36,973 nt of DNA from Elysia marginata (GCA_019649035.1 BMAT01011062.1:140207-177179), one strand, 5' to 3'. Shown: positions 10,995 to 22,357, numbered from the stretch's first letter. Made by a program: numbers and translations. Notes: a model not told the origin generated them from the sequence alone.

Positions 10995-11569
10995 NNNNNN
11001 NNNNNNNNNNNNNNNNNNNNNNNNNNNNNNNNNNNNNNNNNNNNNNNNNNNNNNNNNNNNNNNNNNNNNNNNNNNNNNNNNNNNNNNNNNNNNNNNNNNN
11101 NNNNNNNNNNNNNNNNNNNNNNNNNNNNNNNNNNNNNNNNNNNNNNNNNNNNNNNNNNNNNNNNNNNNNNNNNNNNNNNNNNNNNNNNNNNNNNNNNNNN
11201 NNNNNNNNNNNNNNNNNNNNNNNNNNNNNNNNNNNNNNNNNNNNNNNNNNNNNNNNNNNNNNNNNNNNNNNNNNNNNNNNNNNNNNNNNNNNNNNNNNNN
11301 NNNNNNNNNNNNNNNNNNNNNNNNNNNNNNNNNNNNNNNNNNNNNNNNNNNNNNNNNNNNNNNNNNNNNNNNNNNNNNNNNNNNNNNNNNNNNNNNNNNN
11401 NNNNNNNNNNNNNNNNNNNNNNNNNNNNNNNNNNNNNNNNNNNNNNNNNNNNNNNNNNNNNNNNNNNNNNNNNNNNNNNNNNNNNNNNNNNNNNNNNNNN
11501 NNNNNNNNNNNNNNNNNNNNNNNNNNNNNNNNNNNNNNNNNNNNNNNNNNNNNNNNNNNNNNNNNNNNN
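10995..11569. other. Assembly gap (575 N)
   Basis: A run of N between an (AAT)n tract and a 34-bp minisatellite. Both flanks are tandem repeats, so the missing sequence is probably more of one or both, and its real length is uncertain. Confidence 0.99.
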
Positions 11570-11880
11570 TGAGAGAGACAGTCTTCGTGCAGTTCAGGAA
11601 GCGTGAGAGAGACAGTATTTGCGCAGTTCAGGAAGCGTGAGAGAGACATTGTTCGTGCAGTTCAGGAAGCGTGAGAGAGACATTGTTCGTGCAGTTCAGG
11701 AAGCGTGAGAGAGACAGTGTTCGTGCAGTTCAGTAAGAGTGAGACAGGCAGTCCTTGTGCAGTTCAGGAAGGGTGAGAGAGAGACAGTCTTCGGTTCAGT
11801 TCAGGAAGCGCGCGCGAGAGAGAGACAATGTTCGTGCAGTTCAGGAAGCGAGAGAGAGACAGTTCTCGTGCTCGCATCAG
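11570..11880 (+). repeat. 34-bp minisatellite, about nine copies
   Basis: The unit starts TGAGAGAGACAGTGTTCGTG and continues CAGTTCAGGAAGCG (34 bp). The first six copies keep the 34-bp period exactly (starts at 11570, 11604 and so on). Later copies gain 2-6 bp in the GA part, and the last is degenerate (TTCTCGTGCTCGCATCAG). The array starts at the edge of the assembly gap and so is truncated on its left. Confidence 0.93.
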
Positions 11881-12265
11881 GTAAATGAAGACGTGTAAGC
11901 GGGTTATCGTGTTATTTTATGAACATCTGTAGATCCTGTTTAAGAGTCTGAGATGGACTTGAGAATTACCCGTATTTGCAAGTCAAATTATCCTGATGGA
12001 AAATGGACAGTAACAAAATGAAACTAGGAAACGGTATTCTTCTCCCTAAGCTTGGTACATGTATTTAGGTCAAAGGATCTAATTCAAAGTGTTGACCTAT
12101 GCATCTATTTGATGCCTAAAAACCAATGGCATCATCCCCATAACGAGTACAGACCAAACAGGACTCTTATTTCTTATTTAGGCAGATAAAAGGATCTAGT
12201 CGTATGTTTAGGTTGAGAAAAAATTGATTGTGTTATTTTGCCTAAATTCTGCACATAGTTACAAA
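11881..12265. other. Non-coding stretch, nothing recognised
   Basis: Unique AT-rich sequence between the minisatellite and a GA tract, without coding signal. Confidence 0.5.
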
Positions 12266-12356
12266 GGAGATGGAGAGAGAAAGAGACAGAGACAGAGAGA
12301 CAGAGAGACAGAGAGTAAGAGAGACAGAGAGAGAAAGAGAGAGATGGAGAGAGATG
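12266..12356 (+). repeat. (GA)n-rich microsatellite
   Basis: GAGAGA, GAGACA and GAGATG units. The 65-codon frame across it is Arg/Glu repeat translation. Confidence 0.85.
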
Positions 12357-15300
12357 GTGGTAGAAACGTTAAAAAATGCACCGTAAATAACCATAAATAC
12401 TTTGGCATGCGTAGAAACTAGATTTTATGACAATATTTACACTCAAAATAGTATTGAATTGCTATTGGCAGTTTATCAAAATAAATTTCTTTGGAAAAAA
12501 GTTCGCAGTGTACCTATTCTGATTTTTGTTTTTTTTATCTATCTGCCCACCTTTGTTAACGATTAAGAATTTTATGTTCATTTTTTTCCCTTTTTAGTCA
12601 ACAAAAATTCTTTTTAGGGTGCTATAATAATTAATTTAGTATAATAATTTTTTTTCTGCTTGAATGTTAATGCGCGGAATCAGATCTCGTAAAAAAAGTT
12701 AAATATTTTATTTAAAAGAACATGCTAGAAAAGTTAATTCAAAGGTGTGCAAAGCGTGAAAATGCGGCTGACGAGCTTCACGTTTCTTTCCATCTCTCTG
12801 TTTCTTTGTACTTTTATCTGCTTGTATTCGTCTGCCTGCCCTTTTCTCTGTGCCTGACTGTGTATTTGATAGTCTGCCTGTCTACCGAAAATTCACTCCC
12901 AATCATACAAATCACATGACTTTCTCTGTACCTCAACTGATCCCCGCAGACTGCCTACTGTTGTCGAGTTCAGTAGTAAATCATGAAAGGTCAAATCTCA
13001 GAGATTCCGGGAATTAGTACTAGCCAGCTCAATATACCCCGTTCAGCCATCTTTCTGAATGAGATAGCCGTTCATGCGTGTATTTTGAAGAAATCGAATT
13101 GTATATTATCATGAAAATCGATATACAAAAAATTGCAGGAAGATTTATGAGTTTAAAATATCACAGAACTTCAGCATCAGTAATAAAACATCTTGGGTTT
13201 TTTATGTGGGAAATGGATTAATTTCAAGTTGGCTTTATATGCTGCCTAAACTTGGAAATTAAGTCTATTGTACGGTATAAAATACGCATCTGTTACTTTG
13301 GAAATAGACCCAAAAGAAATAATAATAAAATGCGAAGGTGGAAAAAAATTTTTCAAGTTTTTAGCTTTAGAGTTTGTATAAAGAGGCTGTATTTTTATGA
13401 AGTTGTAAGAGAAGAAAGAACTCATTATGTTTGATCTTAAGTGAAGCATTTCATTATCAGTTTTGATCATGCTCAGTTATATCTATTATGAAAGGAATTT
13501 TCAACCAAACTAAACAAAGAAATATCGACCGCCTCTAAAATCCTGTATCTCAGACGTTGTAAAACCCGTCAAATGCGTTGAGAAAAAATGTTTCGAGGGG
13601 GGGGGGATGTCTAGAATATCGCATTAGAGCGATACAGATTTCCAATACGTGAAAAATAGTTTGAATGCAGACAACTAAATATAAAATTGGCGACTAGATT
13701 TAGCTAAGGTGAGACATGCGGCATAATAGAAAAAGCTCGCGATAAAGTGAAACAAGACAATCCGTTTTCTACTTTCGTCATGCAAATGTTAAAGAAAAAA
13801 GATCTGAAGGACAGAAATACATTTTATATTATTTTAGTCATGTTGTAAATTAATATAAGCTGGATAGAAAGGCGATAGATTGTATTTTGTAGGGTGTCAA
13901 AGAGCAAATGGAAAATTGATAGTATATAAGAAGGAAAGGTGTAACAAACATAAATCGTAAATTTAAAGATTTTAAAACAGTTTTGAATAACTTTCTGGGA
14001 AAGAAACGCTGGCATCTATTGGGGTTAAAGTATTGGTTGAGAAGAAAACATTATTGGATATTTTGAATAGTTGATAATACACAGATTTATTCGAATTTAA
14101 CAACACGCAGCGGCCGTTAAAGTCAGGGTTGACCAACACACCCATGTTCTCGAACCTCGAGATAGAAAGAAGATAAAAGTGAAAACAAGATTCATTAGCC
14201 TGCACTTACTATAGATGAGAATTAGCTGCTTGGACTTGAGAACTAAACCTAGTCTAGAACAAAATAATATTATCTAAAGACAATTCTGCAAGGAATGTCA
14301 TCAATAATGAGGATAAGAGAAGCTAGCAGTGTAGCCTGAACTTCTGTTCTACATCTTGAATACAGCAACTTGAAGGAGGGGATATTTCCGAAGTCAAAAT
14401 GGGGTTAGAAAAGAGTGAGATTGTTGCTATTATAAGAGACGATTTGTGGCCGTATTAAGATCGATGAGCTACAACCGGAATCTGATGAAATGATGTCCGG
14501 TGAAGAACTGAGGATTGACCGCGATGTAAAAGCCACTGATGTTGCCCTGTGGTCAGGACTGACCTACATTTACGTAGATTGAATTTATGTAATAACCTAA
14601 TTGAGAACAGCCATCACGGGTAGATTCAAATGTGTCATTGCTTTGACTTTTTGACAGTGTTTTTGTCATCACCCCGACTAAAAACTATTATCGCACTTAA
14701 AAAATGTTAAGATGTAAAATTGAAAAAAATTATGTTAATCTGAGACCAAGACTGAGGGTAGTAAAGTAAACGAAGATAGCATAAGAGCATTTTTCCTCTC
14801 TGATAATGTAGTGTTGTTTCTCTCCGTACATTTGCATTGAGTACAATGCATGATAAGAAATCTAATAGTTTTATCAGAATTTCCCTTTAACATGGACTGT
14901 TCTCTAGTGAAACAGCTTTATTTTAAGATAAAAGATGTTAAAGAAAATCGATATCTGGATACAGGCCTGCTTTCCTTAGATTATTAACACCGAGCATTCC
15001 CCATACTATGCAGCTGCATAAATGCTATATTTTGTGATCTAGCAGTTTATAAAATTAATTGTGTAAACAAGAGAATTAACAAATTTCTTTACTGCCATAG
15101 TGTGCAAAGGGGGGTCGCGAAAAATCTTTATCTCTAGCAAGCCATAAAATACAAGGAAGAGGGTAACGTTGAATCATCATGTTTATCCAAAGTAAGGTAG
15201 CCATTTAGATAACGAAGATTCTGCCGACAACACCTATTTATAGCACTTATGACCAGATGAGTTTATGCTTCCAGCTACGCACAATGTCTGTGACACAGGA

Positions 15301-16095
15301 AAGTGTCAATCCTGCGAACGTTGAACTCTAACGAACGTTGTCCTGGACTGTCAACTCGCTCACATGTCTGTGAGACGCGTTGCGGTAAAGAGCTGTTGGT
15401 CGTACTCCTAAATAGCATTATGGTAAAAGCAGACAAATACAGATGTTGTCTACGAAATATCAAACAGAGATTAGGGCTGAATACACGTCACTTCAGAGTT
15501 TTCCTTGCTTTAACATCTCCTTAACGGCGTAGAATGTTTAAAAAATTCTTTCAGAGCTTTCCACTAAGAATTTACTAATGAAAGGTGAACCTGAAAGAAC
15601 TGGATTATAATTATATTGACAGTTACTATTTACCTGGATATAAAAAAAGACAATCTCGTACGTATCGACGTTTAGACTCCTACTTCTTTAAACGTATTTG
15701 AAATTAATATAGAAAAAAAACAGCGTTTAAATTTCTGTATAAAAACATTTATGACATTTCCTCTATTGTAAACTTATTCAAAAGAGAGGTGGTTTATTTA
15801 TTTCGTAGTTATAAAATTAAGAACTTTATATGCCAGTTTAAGATATTGCATAAATTTACTAAAAATTAAACCAAGGTATTTATTGTATATTTATATTACG
15901 AAAAAAAATGCCTAAATCATAAACCTGTCTACATTCCATAACTATGTTATGCACATTGTTTCAAGCGGAAACCTAAGAAGCAACTAATGATTTCAATAAG
16001 TTTTTATGCAAGCAGTCTCTCTTGAACAAGGCGTGTTGAATTGTTTTATGTTTGGCTTCGTCTTTACCCCTTAAGTCGATCATTCAATGAGATCA
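12357..16095. other. Long AT-rich stretch without recognisable genes
   Basis: Nothing with family likeness was seen on either strand. A T/C-rich part at 12780-12895 has repeated CTGCCTGTCT-like words. Overlapping frames on both strands at 15275-15524 lie in slightly more GC-rich DNA, but neither has a motif I recognise. A G10 run lies near 13600. Confidence 0.5.
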
Positions 16096-16606
16096 ATATT
16101 GCACACTATTTTGGTACCACCCAATCAAAAATCAATTCTTGGGGCGGATCTTTGCGAAAGCCACCCTGAATGAACCGCTCAGACTCCTCGTGAACGCGAG
16201 CGAGAACTGGTTGCGGAATCACAGTTCACAACCAGGACCTCATGCAGAAAGATACCGTCGCACAATAACAAGATGATGAACTTCATCAATCAAAGTCACA
16301 ATTAATATTAACATTAAACAACAACAACGACAACAACGACAACAACATCAAATGAAAGAGGATTACATCGTCTCGGCTGTCGTGTGGAGCCACTGAGTAA
16401 AAAAAAAATAATATTGAGGTTGTCGAGTAGACTCTTGCGACAGGCGGTGATGCCATTAGCCCCAGTTTATGGGTTCTGTTTAGCATAACCGACAAGCGTG
16501 AAGGGGGAGCTTGATTAAGTTTCCACGGGGCGAGAGGCGGTCGGTTGTTCATTGAACGAAGGTTTTCCCTGTCGGGTGTGAAACTGCGGCATTTGCGTCG
16601 GAACAA
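16096..16606 (-). other. Unrecognised open frames in GC-richer DNA
   Basis: A minus-strand frame of 106 codons (16286-16606, starting MFRRKCRSFTPDRENLRSMN) is Pro/Arg/Ser-rich for its first 65 residues. It then passes through an (AAC)n repeat (16316-16348), which gives the Leu/Ser-rich C-terminus. Just left of it, about 16096-16280 is open for about 55 codons on the plus strand. No motif, membrane segment or family was recognised. It could be a relic of a gene or transposon, or chance. Confidence 0.15.
16316..16348 (+). repeat. (AAC)n microsatellite, imperfect
   Basis: ACAACAACAACGACAACAAC-type units with C-to-G interruptions at regular intervals. Confidence 0.8.
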
Positions 16607-16609
16607 AAA

Positions 16610-17458
16610 TTTTATTGATGATGGTTTAGATGATTTATATTGTGATCTGTGTATATAGAAGTAATGGAAAAAGCGAAATAGCCATGACGTTGGTTTAGAC
16701 AGCAGTGCAACATTGGTGAAATATCTGGTGCTTTTATTTCATGTCGTTGTTCTTCTTATTCTTGAAGCTGTGTTTTTCTTCTTCTATGAGGAGGGTACTT
16801 TAAAGTTGTATCCGTTGTAATAGTTTTCTTTAGAAAGCATGGCGTTCGTTAGTTGGAGTAGAAACTGTTTTTAAAATGTTTCGATCTAATATCTTTCTGG
16901 TCAAAGTTTTAGACTTAATAGGAGCAACATTATAGCAATTGTGCTTTGTTTATTTCGAATAAATATTTTCAAAGCGCTAAATAATGATCAACATTCGATA
17001 CATAAAGCTAGTGTTCCCGTTATCTTTAACTTCGTCATTTTCAATACTGTAGGAAATTTATACAGCAATTGAGATATCGTAGCACACCATATTTCCTTGT
17101 AGCTTGTGTAACATAGTTGTAACGGTTCTAAGCAATGAAATGCCTAAATTGGCTCTAACATGGCTCATCGCATTAAACTAGTTAGCGTGAATACTTTGAT
17201 TAATAAGTTTTAAAATATTTGAACTTTAAAACATGCCTCATCATTTTAATGACCGTTTACAGTTTTCTATCACTAGCTCACGTATTTTATTTATTTATTT
17301 ATTTTTTAATAGATAATCATTTCTGCTTTGCTTTTGTATATTTACCTGTACACATTGCTTTTACACTACCATTCTGTGACCACATATATTTTAAGACCTT
17401 TTGATTATACGCTTTTAATGTAAATTGAACACATTGCTGTGAGATATTTACTCAGTCT
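16610..17458. other. AT-rich non-coding stretch
   Basis: No coding or repeat signal beyond a short (TTTA)n run near 17285-17305. Confidence 0.5.
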
Positions 17459-17461
17459 GTT

Positions 17462-17545
17462 TTCCTGATGTTGAAAGTGCTTGGAGCCTTTGTAGGGGAA
17501 GTGCTAAATAAATGGTTGCTATTCTTGTTATACATTCAATATCAT
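17462..17545 (+). repeat. Possible L2-like LINE 3' tail remnant
   Basis: The string GTGCTTGGAGCCTTT, then GGGAAGTGCTAAATAAAT, then TTGCTATTCTTGTTAT resembles the 3' ends of L2-like LINEs (a paired GCTTGGAGC and GTGCTATATAAAT arrangement) and the element ending at 10994. No coding part is visible upstream, so this would be a very short 5'-truncated copy. Confidence 0.3.
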
Positions 17546-17938
17546 AAACTTATATAGCTGGTCATGATACCAAGTACTGTCATGTAGATTGCCAAAGTAA
17601 CATTTATTCAGAATGGTTTACTTATTGCGACGCATGTATAATTTCAGCACCGCTTGCGTTGAATTGTTTTTGAAATGAGAGCTAAGAATGTGCATACGCT
17701 TCGATGTTCTCTAGTTTTTCCAACTAGTTATGGGTATTGGCAAAATTTCTAATATTTACTGGTATTGTTACATGTTTATTTCATTGAAATCAAAGGGTTT
17801 AAGCCGACGCTCTGCGGAGAATGATTATCATTATCGGCTAGATATATTAGAAGAATTAGCAATCATCAACTTGTGTAATAACTAGAACAGAACTATGTTT
17901 CGTAATGCTTCAGTGGAATTATGAAAACTGAAAATTTC

Positions 17939-18030
17939 TCCTCCTCCTCGTCCTCCTCCTTCTTCTTCTTCTTCTTCTTCTTCTTCTTCTTCTTCTTCTT
18001 CTTCTTCTTCTTCTTCTTCTTCTTCTTCTT
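17939..18030 (+). repeat. (TCC)n then (TTC)24 microsatellite
   Basis: A TCC-type block (17939-17958) followed by 24 uninterrupted TTC units (17959-18030). It is pure pyrimidine on the plus strand, so it is a potential triplex (H-DNA) former. Confidence 0.95.
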
Positions 18031-18051
18031 CATCGTCATCATCATTATCTG

Positions 18052-18104
18052 TGGCGGTGGAGGTGGTGGAAGTATTAGTATAAGAATTAGTAGTAGTAGT
18101 AGTA

Positions 18105-18176
<72 letters not shown>

Positions 18177-18193
18177 ATAATAATAATAATACT
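18052..18193 (+). repeat. GGT/AGT/AAT compound trinucleotide microsatellite
   Basis: GGTGGAGGTGG units grade into (AGT)n (about 18086-18173, one GAA interruption) and then (AAT)n (about 18174-18190), directly abutting the SINE start. The very long open frames across it on both strands are homopolymeric repeat translations. Confidence 0.93.
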
Positions 18194-18518
18194 AGGGGCA
18201 GCGTGTTGCACTCGTGATACGGCGGTCGCGGGTTCGATTCCCGACCATTCCATGTTGGAATTGCCCTGGGCAAGCAATTTAGACTAACTTTCCCAAGTCC
18301 ACCCACCTGCAAAATGGGTACCTTGCTACAGGCAATTCTTGAATTGTGATATGCGCCTGCAACAACCTATATATATATGGGTTAAACGTGGCTTTCGAAT
18401 GTACTGGTCTGCTGGTGCATTAGTGGCAATACTCTGTGACGACACAGTTATGCTGAGTAACAAAGACAAATTCCTCGAATGGACTTAATAAAAAGTATAA
18501 AATGAACAAAAAAAAAAA
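18194..18518 (+). mobile_element. tRNA-derived SINE
   Basis: A tRNA-like head contains GGGGCAGCGTGTTGCACTC and a good RNA polymerase III box B (GGTTCGATTCC, 18231-18241) within a T-arm-like stem. The body contains CCTGGGCAAGC and CCACCTGCAAAATGGGTACC, motifs widespread in SINEs of marine invertebrates. It closes with an A-rich tail (AACAAAAAAAAAAACC, 18505-18520). SINEs do not encode protein and are moved by a partner LINE. Its 5' end abuts (AAT)n/(AGT)n and its 3' end another (AGT)-rich array. The length, about 325 bp, fits a full or nearly full copy. Confidence 0.82.
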
Positions 18519-18529
18519 CCAACAAAAAT

Positions 18530-18863
18530 ACCACTACCACTACTAATGGGAGTAGTAAATATAGTTATGGTATTAGTAGTAGTAGTAGTAGTACCAATAG
18601 TAGTAGTAGTAGTACCAGTAGTAGTAATAGTAGTAGTAGTAGTAGTAGTAGCAGTAGTAGTACTAGTAGTAGTAGTATAGCAGCAGCAGCGGCACAGGAG
18701 CCGCAGAAGTAGAAATAGTAGTGGCAGTAGTAGTTAATATGGTTATAGCGGTAGCAGTATTGCAAGTAGTAAAATTGTTATAGTAATACCACTAGTAGCA
18801 GTAGCAGCATCAGCAGTAGTTCTAGTAGTGTAGTAGTAGTAGCATTAGTGTAGTAGTAGTAGT

Positions 18864-18945
<82 letters not shown>

Positions 18946-18955
18946 AAAGTAACAT
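18530..18955 (+). repeat. Imperfect (AGT)n/(AGC)n trinucleotide array
   Basis: The stretch starts with CCACTACCACTACTAAT, which can pair with the following GGGAGTAGTA. Long stretches of AGT with ACC, AGC, GGC and ATT variants follow, becoming nearly pure (AGT)n at 18880-18945. It is the same repeat family as 18086-18173, on the other side of the SINE. Confidence 0.92.
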
Positions 18956-20045
18956 TTTAGGTAAGGCACAGGGCAAAAAAAATAGTAAAAGCATTTAGCA
19001 GAAATGGACATTATATTATCGTTGAGGTACTATAAACAGGAGATAGTTGTTCAGCAGTAGAAATAATAACAAACTTAGTTTTACGTGTACGTTTTTTTTT
19101 TCGAAATGAACTTTTTTCGTTCATCTTCAGGGTTTGGCGATATTGTAAACCAATCCTTAAGTTAATTTTGGTTTTATAGGGCTCTCCCTGTATATATGTG
19201 TATATACAATTTTTTTTCATTCCCTTTCTTTTCAACAGAAACATAAACGATATTATTAAAGATACAAACAAACACCGGCAAAACGATCCATGAATTCTTG
19301 AATGTAATCGGAAAAGCAGCTACTTTGAAACACTGAGGCAGTCTGGCTGTATACAGAAGTTGTACTACATAGATTAATTTAAGCAATGTACCGAGCTATA
19401 AGGTAGCTGATGTCAGAGAGCCTGTGCGGCTCATCCATTACCCGAACCGACGAAAGAGATGCTATCGCTATCTTTGGAGGCAAAGACAGAGGCTTTTCTA
19501 TATTGTGTTTCTGGCCAAGATAAACGCCATTACTTTACAAGAAAGAACTAAGGCAGTTAAAAGTAACAAAAAGGGATATTTTTCAAGGACTTGGTCAGCA
19601 CGAGAGGAAGTCTAAAAGCAAGCAAACAAGTAAATTGAATAAGAATTTATTGTGCGAAAATTTTAATGTTGCGTAAATCGTTTGTTATATGATTATTGTG
19701 AGAAACTAAAAAAAACATTAATTTTATTTATTCCAGTTTAATACAATCATATGATAGTTAATGATATTTGTTCATAATACTAAAAATTTCTATCTCTTAC
19801 TATAAACAAAAGAGGCAACCCAAAATCTAGCTTCATTAGGAATTATGAAACGTGGACAAATTATATACCAAGAGACCAAGTGTAGTAAATTTCACATGGT
19901 CTCGAGATAATGTCTCTCCAACAATCACTACGAATGTAAAATGGCAAAAATAGTGTTTGTATTAGAACAATCATGCCAAGTATTTTCGATGCATCGCACG
20001 AACAATTTTATGCATGCAATACAGTTAAGGGAGTGACGGTGGGCG
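18956..20045. other. Non-coding stretch, nothing recognised
   Basis: AT-rich sequence. Frames of 61-86 codons on both strands show no motif. Confidence 0.5.
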
Positions 20046-20049
20046 CGGC

Positions 20050-20795
20050 TGTAAACTGTGTTTTTCGTTGTGTGTGTGCGTGATTACCAGTCTCTTTGCA
20101 ACGTTTTCAAGGCCTGCCTCGGCTTCGTTTGCCTGTGTTTAGTTCTGCTTATTGATGAAGATCTATCCAAGACTTCCAGGTTGGTGATTCTGCCCTCCTA
20201 ACACAGAATTGACCTCAGGCATTGCATATGAAACTGTTCTGTGTCACGTGCCCTATGGACAGAGTCCATGCCTCAGATCCGTATACGAGACTAGTGAAGA
20301 CGGTAGCCTTATATACTTTCAGCTTCGTAGACTGGCGGAAGTTGTGCTTGGTCAGGACTCGTATTCCCAGTCGGCCGAGATCCTGGCTCTCTTTTGAGAT
20401 TCTGCCACATATCTCCTTGTCTAACGTTCCACCATTGGAGATGCTGCTGCCACGGTATTTGAAGTCAACCACAGTCGTTAGATCTGTTAACTCAATGTAG
20501 ATTAAGGTGGGCATGCAGAAAAATCAGCGGCTGGCTACTGCAGAACTTCTGTCTTGCCAAAACTGATGGTGAGACCAAAAAGGTGTGCAGCTTCAGCACA
20601 TTTGTTGACAATATGTTAAAGGTTAGACTCCTTATGTGCCATGAGAGCATAGTCGTCGGAAAAGCGTGCTTCAAGTACGTTTCCTTAGCCTTGGCTTGTA
20701 GCTGGAACAAGTCAAGCAAAGACCCATCCAGTTTGTACTTCAGATATATTCCCTGCTCAAGGTCCTTAACAGTATATATGAAGACGCAGGTGTCC
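20050..20795 (-). pseudogene. RTE-like LINE, 3' half of reverse transcriptase ORF, minus strand
   Basis: Read on the minus strand from about 20795 this gives TVKDLEQGIYLKYKLDGS, then the RT motif C region in a shifted frame (SDDYALMA, near 20670). FKYRGSSISNGGTLDKEI and TKLKVYKATVFTSLVYGSEA follow (20514-20250), then FHMQCLRSIL, NLEVLDR and TGKRSRGRP, with stops and indels, down to about 20050. The order (YLGS-like, DG...EI, TKLKVYKA, YG.E.WTL) is that of RTE-type LINE polymerases. At least four frame changes make it dead. It sits tail-to-tail, in reading direction, with the plus-strand 5' half at 20800-21390 (see that entry and the finding on twin priming). Confidence 0.82.
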
Positions 20796-20799
20796 GGCT

Positions 20800-21390
20800 A
20801 CTACCTCGGAATCAAGTAAACGGGCCCAGAAGAGCTCCGGGTATGAACGGTATTCCTGCTAATATTTTCAAGGCCGCGGGTTCTGCGACCCTCAATACCT
20901 TCCATGCCACCCTCGTCAGGGGAGTAAGCAAGCATGTCTAAAGGCTTCAGGGACACTACAATAGTTCCACTGTAGAATAAATGCACAAAAGATGACTGTG
21001 AAAAATGCCGGGCATCTTCCTCTTTCAATCGCCTTAAATATTTTGGCTCGGCTTATCCTCAACCGCCTGATGACCAACTTTGCAGATGAAAACCTGCCAG
21101 AGGCTCAATGTGGAATCTGTCCTGGTCGCAGCACAGTTACATGCATTTCATTGTCAGACAAACCCAAGACAAATGCGTCGATCCAGACTTAGATCTCTAT
21201 GGTACCTTTATAGACCTGATCTCAAGCTTTTGACACACTCAACAAAGAGGCATTCTGGGTTACCCTTTCGAAACTGGAATGCCCAAAGAGAGTTGTGACC
21301 CTTATCCGCCTTTTCCATGACGACATGACTGGACTAGTACTCTCTGGTAAAGAAACATCAGAGCCATCACAATTTGCTCATTCGACAACT
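20800..21390 (+). pseudogene. RTE-like LINE, 5' half of reverse transcriptase ORF, inverted
   Basis: On the plus strand, RAPGMNGIPANIFKAAGSAT (about 20830-20890) is the conserved 'KAPGxDGIPAEIF' block. Next comes NILARLILNRLM then ENLPEAQCGICPGRST (21030-21140). The motif A region QAFDTLNKEAFWVTLSKLEC (21223-21282) is followed by TLIRLFHDDMTGLVLSGKET (about 21300-21362). The frame is broken by a TAA near 20936, a frame change near 21150-21220, and others. The match ends near 21370-21390, at almost the same element position at which the minus-strand 3' half begins. The two halves therefore seem to be one inserted copy with its 5' part inverted. Confidence 0.82.
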
Positions 21391-22357
21391 TTTTATTGTG
21401 CATTAAATAGCTTCTCTTAGCCTTTGTTCATTTAATAGAAAATTTCTGTGCATGACTCTCAACTGAAAGAAATTTATTCTGTTACTATTCAATAGAGTGG
21501 CAGTCCACAAACTGTACCATATTATGTAGTTTGTTGAGCCTTGCTGCCATTGTTAATCCTCCTCTTTGTATAACATGTATTACCTCTTCTTTTATAAAAT
21601 TTCTCATTTCTCATGTCTCACTCACCCTTTCCATTTTCAGCGAAATAGTAATAATTTCCCGGTTGTCTTCAAACCAATTTAAAATGACTGATTGTTCCCC
21701 TCCAAAATAGTACTTTTATTTTAATTATGTTAACTTAACACGATGGCCCGAAACAATGACTTTACACAAAAGCAAAATCTGTGCGCCTTGACTTATTATG
21801 GTTCCCGCCCACTCCCTCATAATTATCGGGTCACGCTATAATAATTATTATGGTTACAAAGAAGGAGCGCACTCAAAAGTTTTCTTTCACCTGGAAAACT
21901 CTTTTATTTTACATGAATGCTTTTTTTATTTAAGCTAAATACTATGCTTTTGACAGCCAAAGTCACGCCAAAGGATGCGTACAAAATTGTATACAATTCA
22001 AGACAACATTGTTTTTAGGATAACCTGATGTAAAGGCTTACCAACACTTTGTTTATAATTTTAAGAGACAGCCTAGTCGACAATCGGCTTACTAAAGAAT
22101 ACAAAATAGCAAACAGAATTAGATGAATGTAACCATGGAAACTACAATGTCGAAGCGAAAAAAAAGCTACCATACTTAAAAAGCCCACACCAACCATTTC
22201 AAAACAAGAAAGACGATTATGTATATTCTTGTTAACTATAAGCGAAAGCCAAGAAGACAAATCTTGAAGAAGAAATTGGATTTAATAATCCTTGCCGTAA
22301 GAACAGAAGATTAAATCCTGATTTTTTAGTTCCTGATTTTGTGCTGTCGTGACGGTT
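21391..22357. other. Non-coding stretch, nothing recognised
   Basis: AT-rich sequence with short frames only. It should contain one target-site flank of the inverted LINE, but no certain duplication was seen. Confidence 0.5.

Noticed and set aside
10929-11649. Frames of 225-238 codons.
   Set aside because: They are mostly undetermined residues translated from the 575-base assembly gap.
17882-18312. Long open frames on both strands (98-139 codons).
   Set aside because: They are translations of (TTC)n, (AGT)n and the SINE head, giving poly-Leu, poly-Thr, poly-Lys or poly-Ser.
20209-20819. Plus-strand frames of 62-92 codons overlapping the LINE.
   Set aside because: They are antisense shadows of the minus-strand polymerase fragment, which carries the recognisable motifs.
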